NCBI RefSeq assembly: GCF_964340395.1
Contig: NC_135550.1
Location: 30,861,176-30,925,175 of the forward strand
Origin: Glandiceps talaboti
Lineage: Eukaryota; Hemichordata; Enteropneusta; Spengelidae
Length of the DNA: 64,000 nucleotides
Direction of reading: 5' to 3'
The notes under the pieces were generated by a model. It had not been told where the DNA came from and searched no databases. It worked only from the letters and a program-made list of their open reading frames with translations. Positions 10,441-23,874 of this stretch are shown in pieces (position 1 is the stretch's first letter; every line of letters begins with the position of its first letter). A program made the translations under genes and the position numbers.

Positions 10441-12762
10441 GGAATAGAAACTTGAAGGAGGGGGTTGAGGAGAGGGATAAGAGTAAATGAGACAAGGGTG
10501 ATGATGATGATGATGTTATTATGTGTGTTGCCGATCAGTTTTGTGATAATGGGGCATTCACCTTGCCCACATGACTATCTGTACAACAACGGTTTATCAT
10601 CTTCTTGTTTATTAAAATGTGGGCGCCACATGTGACCGACTAGTCGCGACAGCAACACCGCTAGCTGTATTTCATTTTAATTGACCATTAGTTTAGTTCG
10701 AATCTCTAACTTTAATACCTTGTCATTGGTACATATCACCCGTAATCTACCCTTGTTTTGTTATGACAGTATTTGTGGTTTGAAGTCTCACCAAAAAGAC
10801 TCCAAAAGCCTGGGAAATTAACAGCCTATAATCTCATTGCCATTATTGTCTAAGTGCTTCGATAATTTCGAGACGACGGCGGGAAACAAAAGACATATAT
10901 AATTGCCGTGAAGACGAGACAGTGAAAGAATTTTTGTGATTAATGTTGAGATATTGGTGGATTAGTAGAAATGTGATAACTGTGCATCGATAAGGCGCTT
11001 TTTATGAACGATGGACCTAAAGACTGCATAAGTGCAAAAACAAAAATTACGAGGTTGCTAATAGCCATACATGGATGGCTTGTGACCGACAGTCGGAGCG
11101 TGAGTCTCCAACAGGTGTGCAATTAGTAACGGTAAGCCGTATGACAGGCCGCGGAAACAACAAAACAACAGAGAAAAGAACGGAAACGGTAGAATAATTC
11201 AACGCGGAAATTAGCCAAGGGAAGAAACAGTAACCCGTTGTTTTGTAATCAATACTATAGGGTGGTTGTCAACAATGCATGTTGTCAAGTTTCGGTTGAA
11301 AGGTTAGGCCGTCTAATGGCTCTAAATTAGCAGTGGATTCACTGCACGCTGTTGTGTGCTGTCGACACTGAAACGAACAGACGTATTCGTTTTCCGCTAG
11401 AGTTATCCGCTTCAACGCAGCCCGAGTTGAATTATGGCTTTCCGGCTGCTTATTTACATACTTCATTATCGGATCCATATTTAGACTGTTGTCGAGTGGA
11501 TGTAAATGACCTGTCTACGGTCACAATTTTCTTCATATCTGTACAATATGGTCTGCGTTGATATGTGAAAAACAAAACAAAAAGCGGGACAATGGTTATT
11601 GCTTGTTGACACTTAAGACAGACACGGGGACAGACACCGCATGTTGTGTTACAAAAAACTGACCACAGTAGATGAAGGTCAAATAAGGCCAAGAAAATGC
11701 GGCTCTATGTCAGAGATGATCTTTTGTGTCTGACGCATCGCTGTGACAACTGTTCCTGGCACGCGACCAGGCGATATTTTTTATTGACTCTGAAAGCGAG
11801 CACCGTTGTAAACTACACGCGTCTGTAGTCATAACAGATATCATAAAGCATAATACCATGCAAAGAACTACCCAAATCGATTGCCTAAACTGTCGGATTC
11901 TTGGACAGGTCATCAACAGTATTACCGTCTCCACCCGCGAGGTGAATGCGGCATGTCAGACATGTCTGGGCCTCACGTTTGCAGCTTTTCAAAATGATAG
12001 CGTTTGGTGTAAGCCGAAAGAGACGTCGGCATTCTCAAAGGGATTCTATAAACTTTGTCTTGCTAAAACCCAGTTAAACTGCCGACTGCCAAAGTATTGT
12101 TTTTATGGGTCTCGAAGGCCAGGTTTGAAACATCAAAAGAGAGGGTATAGAGTACACTATTTGATTAGCTGGCCGACCATGAAATTGATTATAAGTTGAT
12201 TAAGAAATAAACACGGAAAAGCGAACTCAAGACTAAAACTGTAAAAAAAAGAAATGAAACGAACACAATTAAGTCACCCAATTTCACTAATGTAAATCCT
12301 ACTTGTTGCATTGATGGATACAACACAATGGAACTGGAAAATAAACTATACATCCATTAGACTTGTCAGTAAAACAATGTCTGTGTTTCTAGACAACAAT
12401 GGCCTCTACCAACTTTACAATAGTGTTTGTGTCTCATCCATTGTCCGATAGTCCAGTTCTCGGCTACTTAGTAAACAATTACTTCTGTTTCTCGATATTT
12501 CGCCTGCCCCCTTTCTCTGTCCAATCTTTTTTGTCCCAATGTACTCTTTTCCTTCTCTATTTTCCCACCTGTCCAGCTTTGCCTATTACCTCTTCATCAT
12601 ATCATTTTTTCGAAGCCCAAATCTTTATCATTGTTTTCGGCCCCTTCTCGTCTGTTTGTTCGTTTCTTCATTACTTCCCTTCCTCCACCCTCCACCATTT
12701 CGTACCCCTTTCTGTCTCCCACCATTCATTCTTCTCTCCCATTCTCAGTTATCACTTTTCTG

Positions 12763-12845
12763 TCCGTCCGTCCGTCTGTCTGTCTGTGTCTGTCTGCCTG
12801 CCTGTCTGTCCGTCCTTCCGTCCGCCTGTCTGTCTGTGGCCGTCC

Positions 12846-12881
<36 letters not shown>

Positions 12882-12925
12882 GCCTGCCTGCCTGTCTGTC
12901 TGTCTCCCTCCCCCTCCCTCTCTCT

Positions 12926-12978
<53 letters not shown>

Positions 12979-12980
12979 AC
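12763..12980. repeat. Compound (CTGT)n-(CT)n microsatellite
   Basis: CTGT units with CCGT/CCTG variants pass into CT. Open frames of up to about 200 codons here are repeat artefacts in all three frames and on the reverse strand. Confidence 0.95.
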
Positions 12981-14418
12981 CGAATGACCACCACTTGGCA
13001 ACATGTTTATTAATCTCTTTATTTGTTTGTACAAAAATATGACAGTAATCCTGTTTGATTTATAATTTCACCAATAAAGAATTAATACCTCAACCACAAC
13101 TTTTTAAAAACAAAAAGAAATGAAAATGTCGACTTCAGTTTGAAATTATAAGTGGAAGCATTTTTGTGTTCCGACGGAAAATGAATGTGACGACAATGAT
13201 GGTAGCCAAATAATTAAGTACACAAGTTTAAGATGACAACACATCGCATTTTCAGCATCGTCATAAACATCTGTTAAAACTATAATGAAATTCACACGTC
13301 TAGAGAAAAAAAAAAAAAGTTTATGAATGAACAAGGAATGTAATTAGGAGCTATCATTTAAATGGTGAACTTGTAAAAACGCAACAACTTGAATAATGAA
13401 AGACAATATTTCGCTCCTTTTATGTTTAGAATTTGAAAGACGATTTACACCAAATACCAAAGTTGTCAAACCCAATGAAAATAAAATGAACGACTCGAAT
13501 AAAAATACCGTAATTTGACTTGAAATTTGAACAAATGTTTTGGCTTTTACCTGATTTAAATACAATACATTTGGATCACTGTCGTTTTCGAGGTTGATAT
13601 ACAAAAAGAACATATCTCCTAAGAATGAAGTCCTTTGTTCTTAAAAACCACGGTTAAGCACATCCTTAGGACCTTGTGACCATCGAAATAAAAGCTATTA
13701 TTGAATTCGAACTTAAAAGGTCGAACTAATTTAAGTTCGCGTGTTCAATGCAAAAAAAACAACAACCTTAAAGTCGAACGCTAGGTGTTGTTTGCGTGCC
13801 AAACCTTTCTGTAAGTTACCTGAGCTTTACCTAGATGGATGTTTCTTTTTAATTTTTTTCAAGGTTTTATGTGAACGGCAATGACCATGGCCGCTATTCG
13901 CGCACAAAAAAAAACGACGCAAAAATATTGAAGTGCCCTGTAAAGAGCACTAAATATACAACACTGTATAAACTGAGGTAGATGAAACAATCACATCAGG
14001 AAAGGACACAGGCTGACGGAATGTCGGATTTTTTGGCTAAAAGCCAGGATTGCGACACGCAAACCAATCCTTGGCGTTCAAGGTCCTTTGATATTCTTTC
14101 TTATATCTCGAACAAAAAAAAGAAGAAGATAAAAACGTCAGGTAGAAATTGTATGAAATTCTATACATGTCCCTGTTCTTGCTAGGATTTTCCCCTAGGA
14201 TACAAGTTTCCACGGCTAATTCGGCGTCACAAATTGCCCTCAGGATGTAGACTATGAGAGATTATTATCTTCAACCTCTGTTGATGAGTTCAGCTTTCTT
14301 TCAACTCATACACCTGCATGCTTTCACACAAAGTGACAAATTTACGACGTACTTTCACCAACTCAATGTTTCACTTGAGGCCGGTTCTGATGATTTGTTT
14401 ACAAACAAGTCAAGTCTA

Positions 14419-14682
14419 CTAGATCATCTGTAATCCACCTGTATAGTGCGATACTGGTAACACGGCAGTGTGTTCTGGCAGAAATGGCGTCTCCATTGCG
14501 TCAGCAGTTGGAATTTTCGTCGATTCGTCGAAATGGGTACTGGCATTCAATTCGGCAGTGGGTCGCATCAAACAAAGAACCAAATGTGACTGTAGAGTCT
14601 CTGACAAGTACTTTTTCTCAGATTCCAGTCGCGCGATGTTTGCCTTTAATTTGGCGTTAGCTTGTTGTAAACGCTTTGTCTC
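14419..14682 (-). CDS. atf3: ATF3-like copy 1, zipper and C-terminal exon
   Basis: Follows acceptor TTACACAG. It encodes the leucine zipper with heptads L-QQANAK-L-KANIAR-L-ESEKKY-L, then about 50 Ser/Thr/Pro-rich residues that have no match in vertebrate ATF3 but resemble the tail of copy 2. Confidence 0.9.
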   Translation of the reverse strand, partial: ETKRLQQANAKLKANIARLESEKKYLSETLQSHLVLCLMRPTAELNASTHFDESTKIPTADAMETPFLPEHTAVLPVSHYTGGLQMI

Positions 14683-16177
14683 CTGTGTAATTAACAAAAA
14701 ATAAAGGGAAAAATCAAATAAACTTAGCATTCCTAAAATAAATTGTCATCATTCTGAATAAAATTATTTCTTTAACAAACGATTTTTAATAATGACAGTC
14801 ATGTTTGCATTGGGTTGCAATGAGATTGTTCGTTTTGTATTGATCTATAGTTATCTGCGCGATCTGAATATTGTCATCACCATGACTATACTAACATACG
14901 TTATTGTCAACCCCTGTTGAAAACAACAATTCCTGTTTGAATACAATGTAAAGAGCCCAACATACTTTTGTTTTTTCTGAACATAAACCCATCTCTACTT
15001 ATGTTCAAGTTGCATATGAAGGGAAAATCCGATGTAGTTTGATTAACAAATGACTTTTAATCGCCGTCAAACAACAGGCAGACAGAGACCCAACGGAAAT
15101 GCATTGTTTCCTAGGTTGGAAACTTTGGCTGACGTTTCCATTTAGGCGGACAGTCGTTTGCGGTTTGTGGCTGATTTTACATATCAATCTCAAATCTACC
15201 AGGTCTCAGGTTCACAGAACAGACGCAGGTAAACAGTACATGCGCAAAAATACATGTTTTCAAGAAAAAAACAAGACATGGGTAACTATTAAATACCTGT
15301 TCCAGTGTTTCGGCTTTATCCCGCTTCTTAGTGCGGCACTTGGCAGCTGCGATTCTATTTCGTTCACGTCTCCTCCGACGCTTCAATTCCTCGTCCAATG
15401 TAAGCTGGTTTATCGAACGAGAAAGGGAATAGTATTAGTAACGGCACGCAGTTAGCAACCTCGAGTAAATGTTTATGGTTTTGATACGGTCTCCTCGTCA
15501 ACAAAATGTACGCAAGTGAGAACGAAATGGGTCAATTTATAAAAGTTGGCGGACAGAAACAATGATGAAAATAAAAGAACTTCCTAAATATAAAACGCAG
15601 GAAAATCTCAGCCAAGTAGCTCAATTTTGTAGTGTCATCCATACAAAATGGCGACCTGTGCGATACTGAGTGCGACATTTCGTGTTGTTGGATTTCTACC
15701 CATACAAAACCATCGAATTTCAAACTAATTTATCAACTCTTGCACTCTTGAATGACATAGAAATAACAAAAATTTTAAAATTATTCGAAATTTACCAGAA
15801 ATGTAAAAAGTAGAAGAGATTTCGAACCCAACGTCAGTGGACTATATGCCGTGTGGATACGACGTCTGATTGTCATTAACATGCAACGGTTCATAATACA
15901 CACAGTTTTCCGTAAAATTCAAACACAAAATCTGAGTATTTTAAGCACTTACTATGTCTGGCTTTATTTGTCTGTCTTCTACCTTCAACTCGTTGAGTCC
16001 ATGTGCTTTTCGCTTGGCCTGGATTGCGAATTTCAGCCCCTCTTTAATCAACATCGGCATAATTTCGTTCTGTATGATAGCTGCGCTTGGATCGCTGGAC
16101 ATTATGTCACTCTCCGGGAATTTGTCCACTCTGTCCCAGTCAGTGGACGTAGCCTGGTTGATCTGTAGTACGTTCAT
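14419..16177 (-). CDS. atf3: ATF3/JDP2-like bZIP transcription factor, copy 1
   Basis: Three coding exons: 15953-16177 (75 codons), 15297-15404 (36) and 14419-14682 (87 plus stop), all phase 0, giving 198 residues (vertebrate ATF3 is 181). Exon 1 contains MPMLIKEGLKFAIQAKRK, which matches the ATF3 segment FVKEELRFAIQNKH. Exon 2 is the basic region, RRRRERNRIAAAKCR. Exon 3 gives a five-leucine zipper (ETKRLQQANAKLKANIARL and onward) ending in LQSH. The family makes CRE/AP-1-binding, often repressive, stress-induced nuclear factors that dimerise with Jun. ATG 16177 is chosen because it lies 21 nt after an acceptor (16199-16200) and the matching copy has the same spacing. The C-terminal tail ends SHYTGGLQMI, similar to STYTGELSII in copy 2. 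ATF3 and JDP2 cannot be separated here. Confidence 0.9.
15297..15404 (-). CDS. atf3: ATF3-like copy 1, basic-region exon (108 bp)
   Basis: Encodes LTLDEELKRRRRRERN, then RIAAAKCRTKKRDKAETLEQ, between acceptor AAACCAG and donor GTATTT. The contact residues Asn, Ala-Ala, Cys and Arg are all canonical. Confidence 0.92.
15953..16177 (-). CDS. atf3: ATF3-like copy 1, first coding exon
   Basis: Runs from the ATG (MNVLQINQ) to donor ATA|GTAAGT. It contains the ATF3 family N-terminal block IQNEIMPMLIKEGLKF. Five bases of the 16198 acceptor junction repeat the layout of copy 2, where a 21-nt leader also precedes the ATG. Confidence 0.86.
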
Positions 16178-17045
16178 GACTGTTCGAATAAAATCAACCT
16201 GCAAGTGTGATAAAAATTTACGTTAAGAAAAGACGTAACAAAACAGACGCTTAATACACTACTGACCAAAACCACAACAACGAATGAGTCACGGCACTGC
16301 TTTGCAAGTGACCGGCTTTCAACTAACAAGTCTAGGCGGATCCAGGCCACTGTTTTACCAATAGGTATCAGGAGAAATTCTGTTTCCATCACGTTTCTAC
16401 CCTTTTTATCAGAAACTCCTGACGTAAGCATTTCGTTTGTTGCGACATTTCACTGAGGCCATACTTGTAGTAAACAAAGCTAATACCTATGTGAATTTTC
16501 AGCTAAAATGTAGCGAATACCAAATAAAAGCAAGTCAAATTTTGTTACATTAATTTCCGACAAAAAATGTTGTCCAAATAGCTTTCTAACGAAAATTTAG
16601 AGCGAGAAAATGAGTCATTTCCAATTATTGATTGTTTATAGCTACACAATTTTGCAAACGGGGATTCCCGGGGTCTTGTATGCACTGAGCTCATGCATTT
16701 GCATAAGTTTGTATGGCAAGATACACCGCAAGTAGACAAAATCTTACCCTGGACGTAACAAACAATTCACTTTATGTCTGTCCAATATCAATAATTTGAA
16801 GTCTGTTAAAACTTTGACATTTCGATACACTTCGTCAAGTAAACTGTGCTTCTGTAAAGTTTGGAATGAATGAAAAACCAGTGCTAGGCTATGTGGCGAT
16901 CGATGAACCCTACGTTGCTACACATACCAGAGGATAGGCAGCCGAAAAACAGCGATTTGACCGTCGAAATAGTGCCGAAAGCACGAAACCAGCAACTCTT
17001 CAAACTTAATCGAAGTCCAACAAATAAAATATTGAATTTTACATT

Positions 17046-17180
17046 TCTCACCTACCGATTTAAAGGGCCGAAGGTGCGAGCCAGCACTTCACGTGTAAAT
17101 GTTGTTGTTTGAGTCCCGAAACAAGTCAGTACATGTACTCGTCTCGACTAAGAGCTTTTGTTACATTTGACGCATGCGCA
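17046..17180 (-). promoter_or_regulatory. Promoter and noncoding first exon of ATF3-like copy 1
   Basis: On the minus strand: an NRF1-like palindrome TGCGCATGCG (17171-17180), then an E-box CACGTG (17090-17095), then CTCGCACCTTCGGCCC and TTTAAATCGG, ending at a GTAGGTGAGA donor (17046-17056). About 32 of 38 bases from the E-box to the donor match the upstream region of copy 2. The predicted intron to the coding exon is about 850 bp, against 866 bp in copy 2. The start site itself is not visible. Confidence 0.68.
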
Positions 17181-20100
17181 CTGTGCTCGTCAGGTGTGCA
17201 GCAGACCGCACTCGAAATTAGATGTATTTCGTTCGTCGTTTTTCAATCCCGTGTTTTCACCGAGTGCAAAATTAGAAATGACATCACTGTGAATAATTAT
17301 TATGATCGCTAAAAGTAATATTGGTGTTTCTACTCGGAGCGTTTTCGATGTAAACAAATAACAAACCACGCACGTTCCAATGTTATGAATGATGGTAGTG
17401 GGCCTACATACTGTTATTCATTTGCCAATAAATCACTACGTAATGCATGTTTGATTTTACCGTTCTATGCAAATTTTATTATTCATAATTTCCATTGTGT
17501 TCTGCTTTGCTTTGCTTAAGTCAGCGTAAGTTTACAAACACCGCTACAAACTTGACGTCATTTTCTATATTTTGATTATCGTGTTTAGACACGCTATACT
17601 CAGCTTGCCACGAGAGGGCATACGACTTTGAGGCCACCGTTTTCAAAATAGATGTATGTCTGTATTGTACTGAGTTTCGGGTGGGAACATTATAGTGACT
17701 AACGTTCATGTCAAATAGTCAATTGATTGATAAAGAGATGTCCATTTATCAATTTAATCTTATTTCCTTCGGTTTAGTCTGAAGCCAATAACCTATGATT
17801 GTGTGACGGTAGAATCACGGCGTAGTAATCCCGGTTACACTATCGTGTTAACAAACCATTCATGTAAAATTTGCACACTTTGCAAATTTACAAAAAATCC
17901 CTCTCTTTTTTCTGTCTGTAGGTTTTGTTTCGTCCGAGACGAAAGTGTGAACAATGGCACGCGACTATAAAAGGCTGCAGCCGCTGATCAAAAGAGAAAG
18001 CTCTAGAGCTGAGAACGTCGTTGACTATACGTGTCAAACATAACAGCGTTTCGGGTCCAGCGATGCAGGGACTCGAGACTCTTACAAATACATCTAACGA
18101 AATAATAACAATCACTGTTTGAGTAATATAAGTTAAACCTCTTCTCAACATCACGAACTTTGAAAATCTAAAGTTTAGAGCGGTAAAATCACCATGGATT
18201 ATACCGCATCGGCATGCACAGTAACACACGAATAATTTTTGCAAGTAATATGTTTCAGCATCTCTCTAACGTCTATAGTTTCACTACAGTATATTCCCAT
18301 ACAGTGACTGGTGACATACATGTAGTAATGATAATATCGGTGAACCAAATGAAATTTTATGACAAAATAGAAATATGAAATCTACTTACTGTAGTCTTTA
18401 ACTTCAGTTAATATCTGTGTCGAAATAGACGAGGCATCAAGATATGACGTTTGGCTCCTGCTTGTAAGTGCCTGGTGTGTTTGATTTAAGGTGACAGACA
18501 GTTTGTGATAACTGAAACGCTAGATTGAATGTTTTATTTACAATGACAATCTCACAGACTGTACTGCACAGGACAATTCAATCTAGACAACAAAGCAAGC
18601 AGGGTGGTGGGAAGTCAATAGATTAATTACTCATTGCTTGTCTGCATTGTGAGTGTATCATCAAAACTGGTGTACTAGTCATCAGTTCGTATGTGTTTGT
18701 TTCATTAACATTCGATTGTATGTAAATTTTATTAATTTCAATCGAATCCATCACTAGGTAAAATATGTTATTCAAAAGTCTCACATGCAAATAAGAGGTA
18801 CACCCCGGCCAGAGACTGAAGAGCAAACTCATATGAGCACCATATTCTACAAATAATAATATAATATACAGGTGTCGACAATATCCGACAGGAAGTCGCG
18901 TGAAATCGAGCTGTAATTATTCGTTTCCGAGATTACACAGGTGGCCTCGACATGTTAACACTGTGTCACTTTCACCTTGACCACATCAATTACATTCAGC
19001 TGACCCCTTGACCTCCATCCATGATGATTCAATACGTGGTAACGAGACTACGGGGATACGCCCTTGCTCAAGGTAGAATCATCGCAACGATCCACCTCAA
19101 AACCCGCGGAAATGAATGCATATTACGTGTCATAAACACAATGCTTCATGCATCGAAGTTATCGGCGGTTCGTTGCACCTTGTCTACTCCCATACATTAC
19201 CTGGGAGTTCGTAGGCGCGGTTTCTCTTCTCGGGTTTCCCTTCATCGTGATGTCTTTCCACGATCATTATTCGCTCGTCAATATGTCTGTATTATGATAT
19301 GACACACATAACTACATAATTGATAGCTCATAAGTCGTAAATTGTTTGGTAACGCAAACTAGTAGTTGGGAAATATGTGGATTTTTCACCAAGCAATAAA
19401 TCATTTTGTCGGTTTTATATACAAGAAAGAAAGTTAATTGTCGGACATAACAGATGGAATAGTTTCCATATTTTTAGTGCCTTAAATATTTTGATACCGG
19501 TGAAAGATTTAATTATGTACTAGTAAGTTTATGTTAACGACACACTTCCAAGCTGGCAGACTTCTGCCTTTGCTTTCTCCATTCGCCATTTTTCTTTCGG
19601 TCCTCTTCGCCATTTCAAGATGAATATAATAATGAATGTGTTATCCCTTTCTGTGGCCATTGAAGTACACACATGCACATATACACAGTTTCATAAAGTG
19701 TCTACTTGTCTATTCTCATAAAATTATGATATATGATCGTTTGATCGGTAGGAACATATAGTCGTTTCTCATCCACATAAATATTGATTTGCATGGATAA
19801 CTTCAATGATAAGTGCAGACAATATGGAACCGGATTGGTTTTATTTAAAATGGCGAAGAAAATAAACGTTTGACATTTAATTGGCAGTACTCTCAGCCTA
19901 GCTATACACTTGCAATGATTGAGCATAACTATCATCCACTGCTATTACCAGTGTCTTAGAGCCTGCACTTTCCGGTTTGTGTTTTACTCGTGGTGTTTAA
20001 ACTTCCAAGGGATTGAATTTACCAATTTCGCTATAATATTTTAATTGATTTGATGGGGGAATGCACGAAAAAAAGTTACAGTTAGGTATTTTGTTCCAGG

Positions 20101-21234
20101 ATTTGATGTCAGAGTGAAATGTTAATATTATGAAGCATTGTGAAAGTTGGTTCTGTCAGAGAGTTATATTTGCAATCAAATGAAAACTGCACACCTACAC
20201 AACAGTGACTTTTAGCATAATATAGAAAAGATTGACGTCATTGTGGTTGTTCAAACATTTTCTCTGGGAAAGACGTAGACACATCTAAATGGAGAGAGTC
20301 GCTATACATGTAGTCTGGATGCCAACGTGGTCTCTAACTAAACCACGTCTTCGGTGAATGGAGGTGTAAATCGTAATGATTCCTTAGTAATGATACAGTA
20401 TAGGAACTACATGTATAGTACAGCCTAACATGGGCATTATAGGAATAATTTGGCAAAATAATACAGCTGTTGACTACGGCTTACATGTTTCTTAACTTAC
20501 ATGTATTAGCCGTAGCTTTCACGCTGTTGTTCATAGACACCACGAACCCAGTATATTGCAGTATCCTGTTACATGTACAAAGGCTTGCTTAGCCATTTGC
20601 ATGATTCGTTCGAGTCTTACAGCCGCCTGTTCATAGCCGTTGAAGTCTCCGCAATTTCAGGACTTCAAAAATCCAAATAAAAAACTGGTGAGTTTCCGAT
20701 AACCGGACCTACCCTAGTTTAAACCACCGACTTTAATGATTTTAACTTTAAAAAAAAACCCGAGAACTTCTTTGCCTTCCTGATCTTCATACATGTCTGT
20801 TTTCTTTCCCCCGTGATGTCTGTACATATTTCATCAAATTAACACAAAGGGGGTATTCTGACCGACATTTAGTTCGTCTCTGGGTAGGGGTAATGTTTTT
20901 CAAAAAAATAAAATAAAATAAAATCCCGACCTACCTATCCTATATTCTGAGGGAGTTTTGTCAGAAAGAGACAATTTTTTTATTTCGCTTTAGCATTTTC
21001 ATGTTGCAACTTCCATTGTGTCTAACTCTCCGCTGAATACTCTTCTAGAGTCAGCCTGTGAAGCTAGGTCTTCAAAGACAACACGTAAACAAACGTCAAA
21101 TTGGTCGAACTTTGTTTATTTTCATTTTTTTCAAGAATTGAAATTAGAAAGTAAATCGGTTTGAAAAATAACGTTTACCTCCAGTTTACTAAGATTGTTG
21201 CCTAAAGAAAATAGTAGTTTATTATGCTGTCTCT

Positions 21235-21235
<1 letters not shown>

Positions 21236-21281
<46 letters not shown>
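21236..21281. repeat. (AAC)n microsatellite
   Basis: Fifteen uninterrupted CAA units. Confidence 0.97.
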
Positions 21282-21282
<1 letters not shown>

Positions 21283-21855
21283 CATATATGCGCTGCGAAC
21301 AGATCAAAATGACCGTTCTATCCCACTGTACATGATATACACACGACGAATATATTGTTCCCTGAACCACTATTTGAATCAATTACATCTTGTGTGGTGA
21401 ACGTGAGATTGGTTTTGAATTACACGTAATTGTAATGTATTTTATCCATCAAATAGTCTCCATGTCGAGACGAGTCTCTAAATTCGACGTTATCGTTTGT
21501 ATAAATCAGCGGAGGTATATTTACTTTACTTTTGTTTGGATATCTGCCAACGTCCCTTTATTACAACTTGTATTAATTTGGAAAAACAAGCTATAGGCAA
21601 ACTATTAACTATGATAGATACAACTTAAAATTATAATTTGTTGCATGTGGTAGGTGACACAAATGAGTGATAGGGATACCTTGGTTCTGTGGATATAATC
21701 ACCCTGTAGTCAAGATTTAGTGTTACATCAGAGTAACACCCTACGTTACATGTTGTAACAGTGAACGAGGTTGAATGTGTCATCACCTGGGGAAATCTTG
21801 CATTCCTACTGTGAGTGTAATCATGTCAATTAATAGCTTACATCCCCATGCATCG

Positions 21856-21952
21856 TCGTAAACCACAGCCTCTTTTACGGCACCGCCCAAGACGCACCTC
21901 CATATTCGTTATTTCTCTGTGTCGCGGAAGAAATAACAGCTCTGGTTTGCGA
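21856..21952 (+). mobile_element. Small MITE-like element, copy 1 of an inverted pair
   Basis: Starts TCGTAAACCA and ends TGGTTTGCGA, a 10-bp terminal inverted repeat with one mismatch, 97 bp long. The interior shares TTTTACGGCACCG and TGTCGCGGAAGAAATA with the element at 23792-23874, which lies in the opposite orientation. Confidence 0.6.
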
Positions 21953-23703
21953 GAATTATCCACATGTTGAAATAACGTTTTTAGTTTATGTCTGTATTAG
22001 CTTGGCAAAAGTTGATTTTCCATTGTCATATCTATGTATCTGTAGGTAATATGAGAGTTATTCAAGCACCCAAGTTTAAAACTTATAGCCATACATGGTA
22101 ATAACGGTACCTGGCCATCTTGTGCGTAATTTCCTAAATTTAGAAATGATGTCAGTGGTGGCTGTATTGATCACTAACCTGGCACGGTTTTGGGTTTTAA
22201 GAAGGTAACAATACAATGGTCATAGATAACATCAAAACAACCAACAACTAGGTCATGTGATGTGGGATTTGCTGTCAATCATCCGATAACCAACTTGTAA
22301 TTTCAATATGTAATCTGCGCCAACTTTAACTTTAACTATGTCATACTTGCAAGACCATATACGTGCACAGTGGTATCGATGAAAAGATACTTCATGATAC
22401 GACTGGTGCAGACTGCGGCACACTGCTATACACTAGTACATCACCGTCTGTAAGGAAACAAAGAGCAGTGAGATTGCCAAAAGGGGGTCACACAATATGG
22501 AAACGTTATCTTTGTTGAAATAGACATGAGATAGACTAGGTATTGATAATTGAGTATTTGCTATGAAGCAGGGTGGTAAACATGCTATGTGTCACACAAC
22601 AGAGAGAAACATGCCTACGCTGTGTTGTGTTGTCCTCGTTCTCACGATAAACATAGCCAGTACACAAAACAAAGGGAGATGATGGCTCACAAACTTATAC
22701 CTTCAAAAATTAGACTTATGATATGTTAATCTTGTCATTTGTCTTCTTTGCAATACACATCAACACACCATTTAGAAGTATTGCTTCAATGAACGCGGGG
22801 ATAGACTGTAGAATACAAGTACTGTTATATAATCCTGGTAGGTGTGACCACAATGTCATGATAGAGGGTTTGCAATCGTATACTAAGACAACATATTTCG
22901 TGAGTTGACGGGGAAGGGGGGGGGGGGGTTTATATCGTTTTAACATTCTAGAGAAATATTATTCATAACATTGTAGGGATGCAAGTACCATCATGATAAG
23001 TATTTTCGTACTCGATGGAAGAAGTTGGAATAAGCTGCTGGTTGCCACTCGATAAAAAAAATAGCAACGCTGTGATGCAATGACACGGTCATTTCTAAAT
23101 TTAACTCCAATAATGCGTGAATAATGTGAGTAATAAGAATACTAAATGAGGTACTTTCCCTTTATGCTAATTAAAGTCGGCGGGTCTGATTTTGAAGAGT
23201 TCGTTCGTTCGAGTAGGATATCTGTGAAATGCTAACTTTGTTGAATGAGATCTTGATAGGCCGTGTTTCATGGTACAGAGAACACGGTAAAGCGGGGACA
23301 AAATCAGCAAATATCAGTACTTTTCGTCCTAAACTTACGCCGATTATCAACCTATTAGCTTACAGAACAAAAACAAAAATTTCACCAAACTTATCAAAAA
23401 TAACCAGGAAAACATGACCCGAACTCTACCAAATAACTTCTCACGGACTAGCTAAGGTCACGGTCCAAAATCCAACCACAGTGAACAAGAATATCCGTAC
23501 TACAGTGGTCTAAGCGTGCCAGAACAACAATGGCATAAGTCATAAAACTACTTTAGCGGCACAACATGTCAATAATAATATGGAAATGAAACAAAAACCG
23601 TTATATTGATGGTAATTCTCAGCTAATGACAACTACAATAGTGTTTCTATCATGTTGCGATTTAAGAGGCAATGTTATTCAGAAACTACAGGTAGCAATA
23701 CAA

Positions 23704-23790
23704 AATGTATGTTAAATGTCCGTTCTCCCACCAATGTATGATAAATGTCCGTTCACCGACCAATGTATGTTAAATGTCCGTTCACCCATT
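23704..23790. repeat. 29-bp tandem triplication
   Basis: Three copies of a unit containing AATGTATGTTAAATGTCCG with few changes. It directly abuts the MITE-like element at 23792. Confidence 0.88.
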
Positions 23791-23791
23791 C

Positions 23792-23874
23792 TCGCAAACC
23801 AGAGCTGTTACAAGTTGTATTTCTTCCGCGACAGTTCTAAATAACGGTGCTGTAAAACATGCCGTGGTTTGCGA
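23792..23874 (-). mobile_element. Small MITE-like element, copy 2 of an inverted pair
   Basis: Bounded by TCGCAAACCA and TGGTTTGCGA, a perfect 10-bp terminal inverted repeat, 83 bp long. Its reverse complement aligns to 21856-21952 except for an internal length difference. Confidence 0.6.

Larger units (their letters stand above)
7050..14418. other. Intergenic stretch between gene 1 and the first ATF3-like gene
   Basis: No gene is supported. The stretch holds an imperfect 26-bp duplication (around 8058-8110, sharing TATTGAAAACCGCA), a trinucleotide GAT/GGT/GAC array, and a long CTGT/CT array. The right part may be the 3'UTR of the minus-strand gene ending at 14419; TTTATT on the plus strand near 13018 is a possible distal polyadenylation signal. 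Confidence 0.5.

Noticed and set aside
12399-13042. Overlapping open frames of 118-204 codons
   Set aside because: They depend on CTGT/CT repeats and are open in all three forward frames at once, so openness carries no information.
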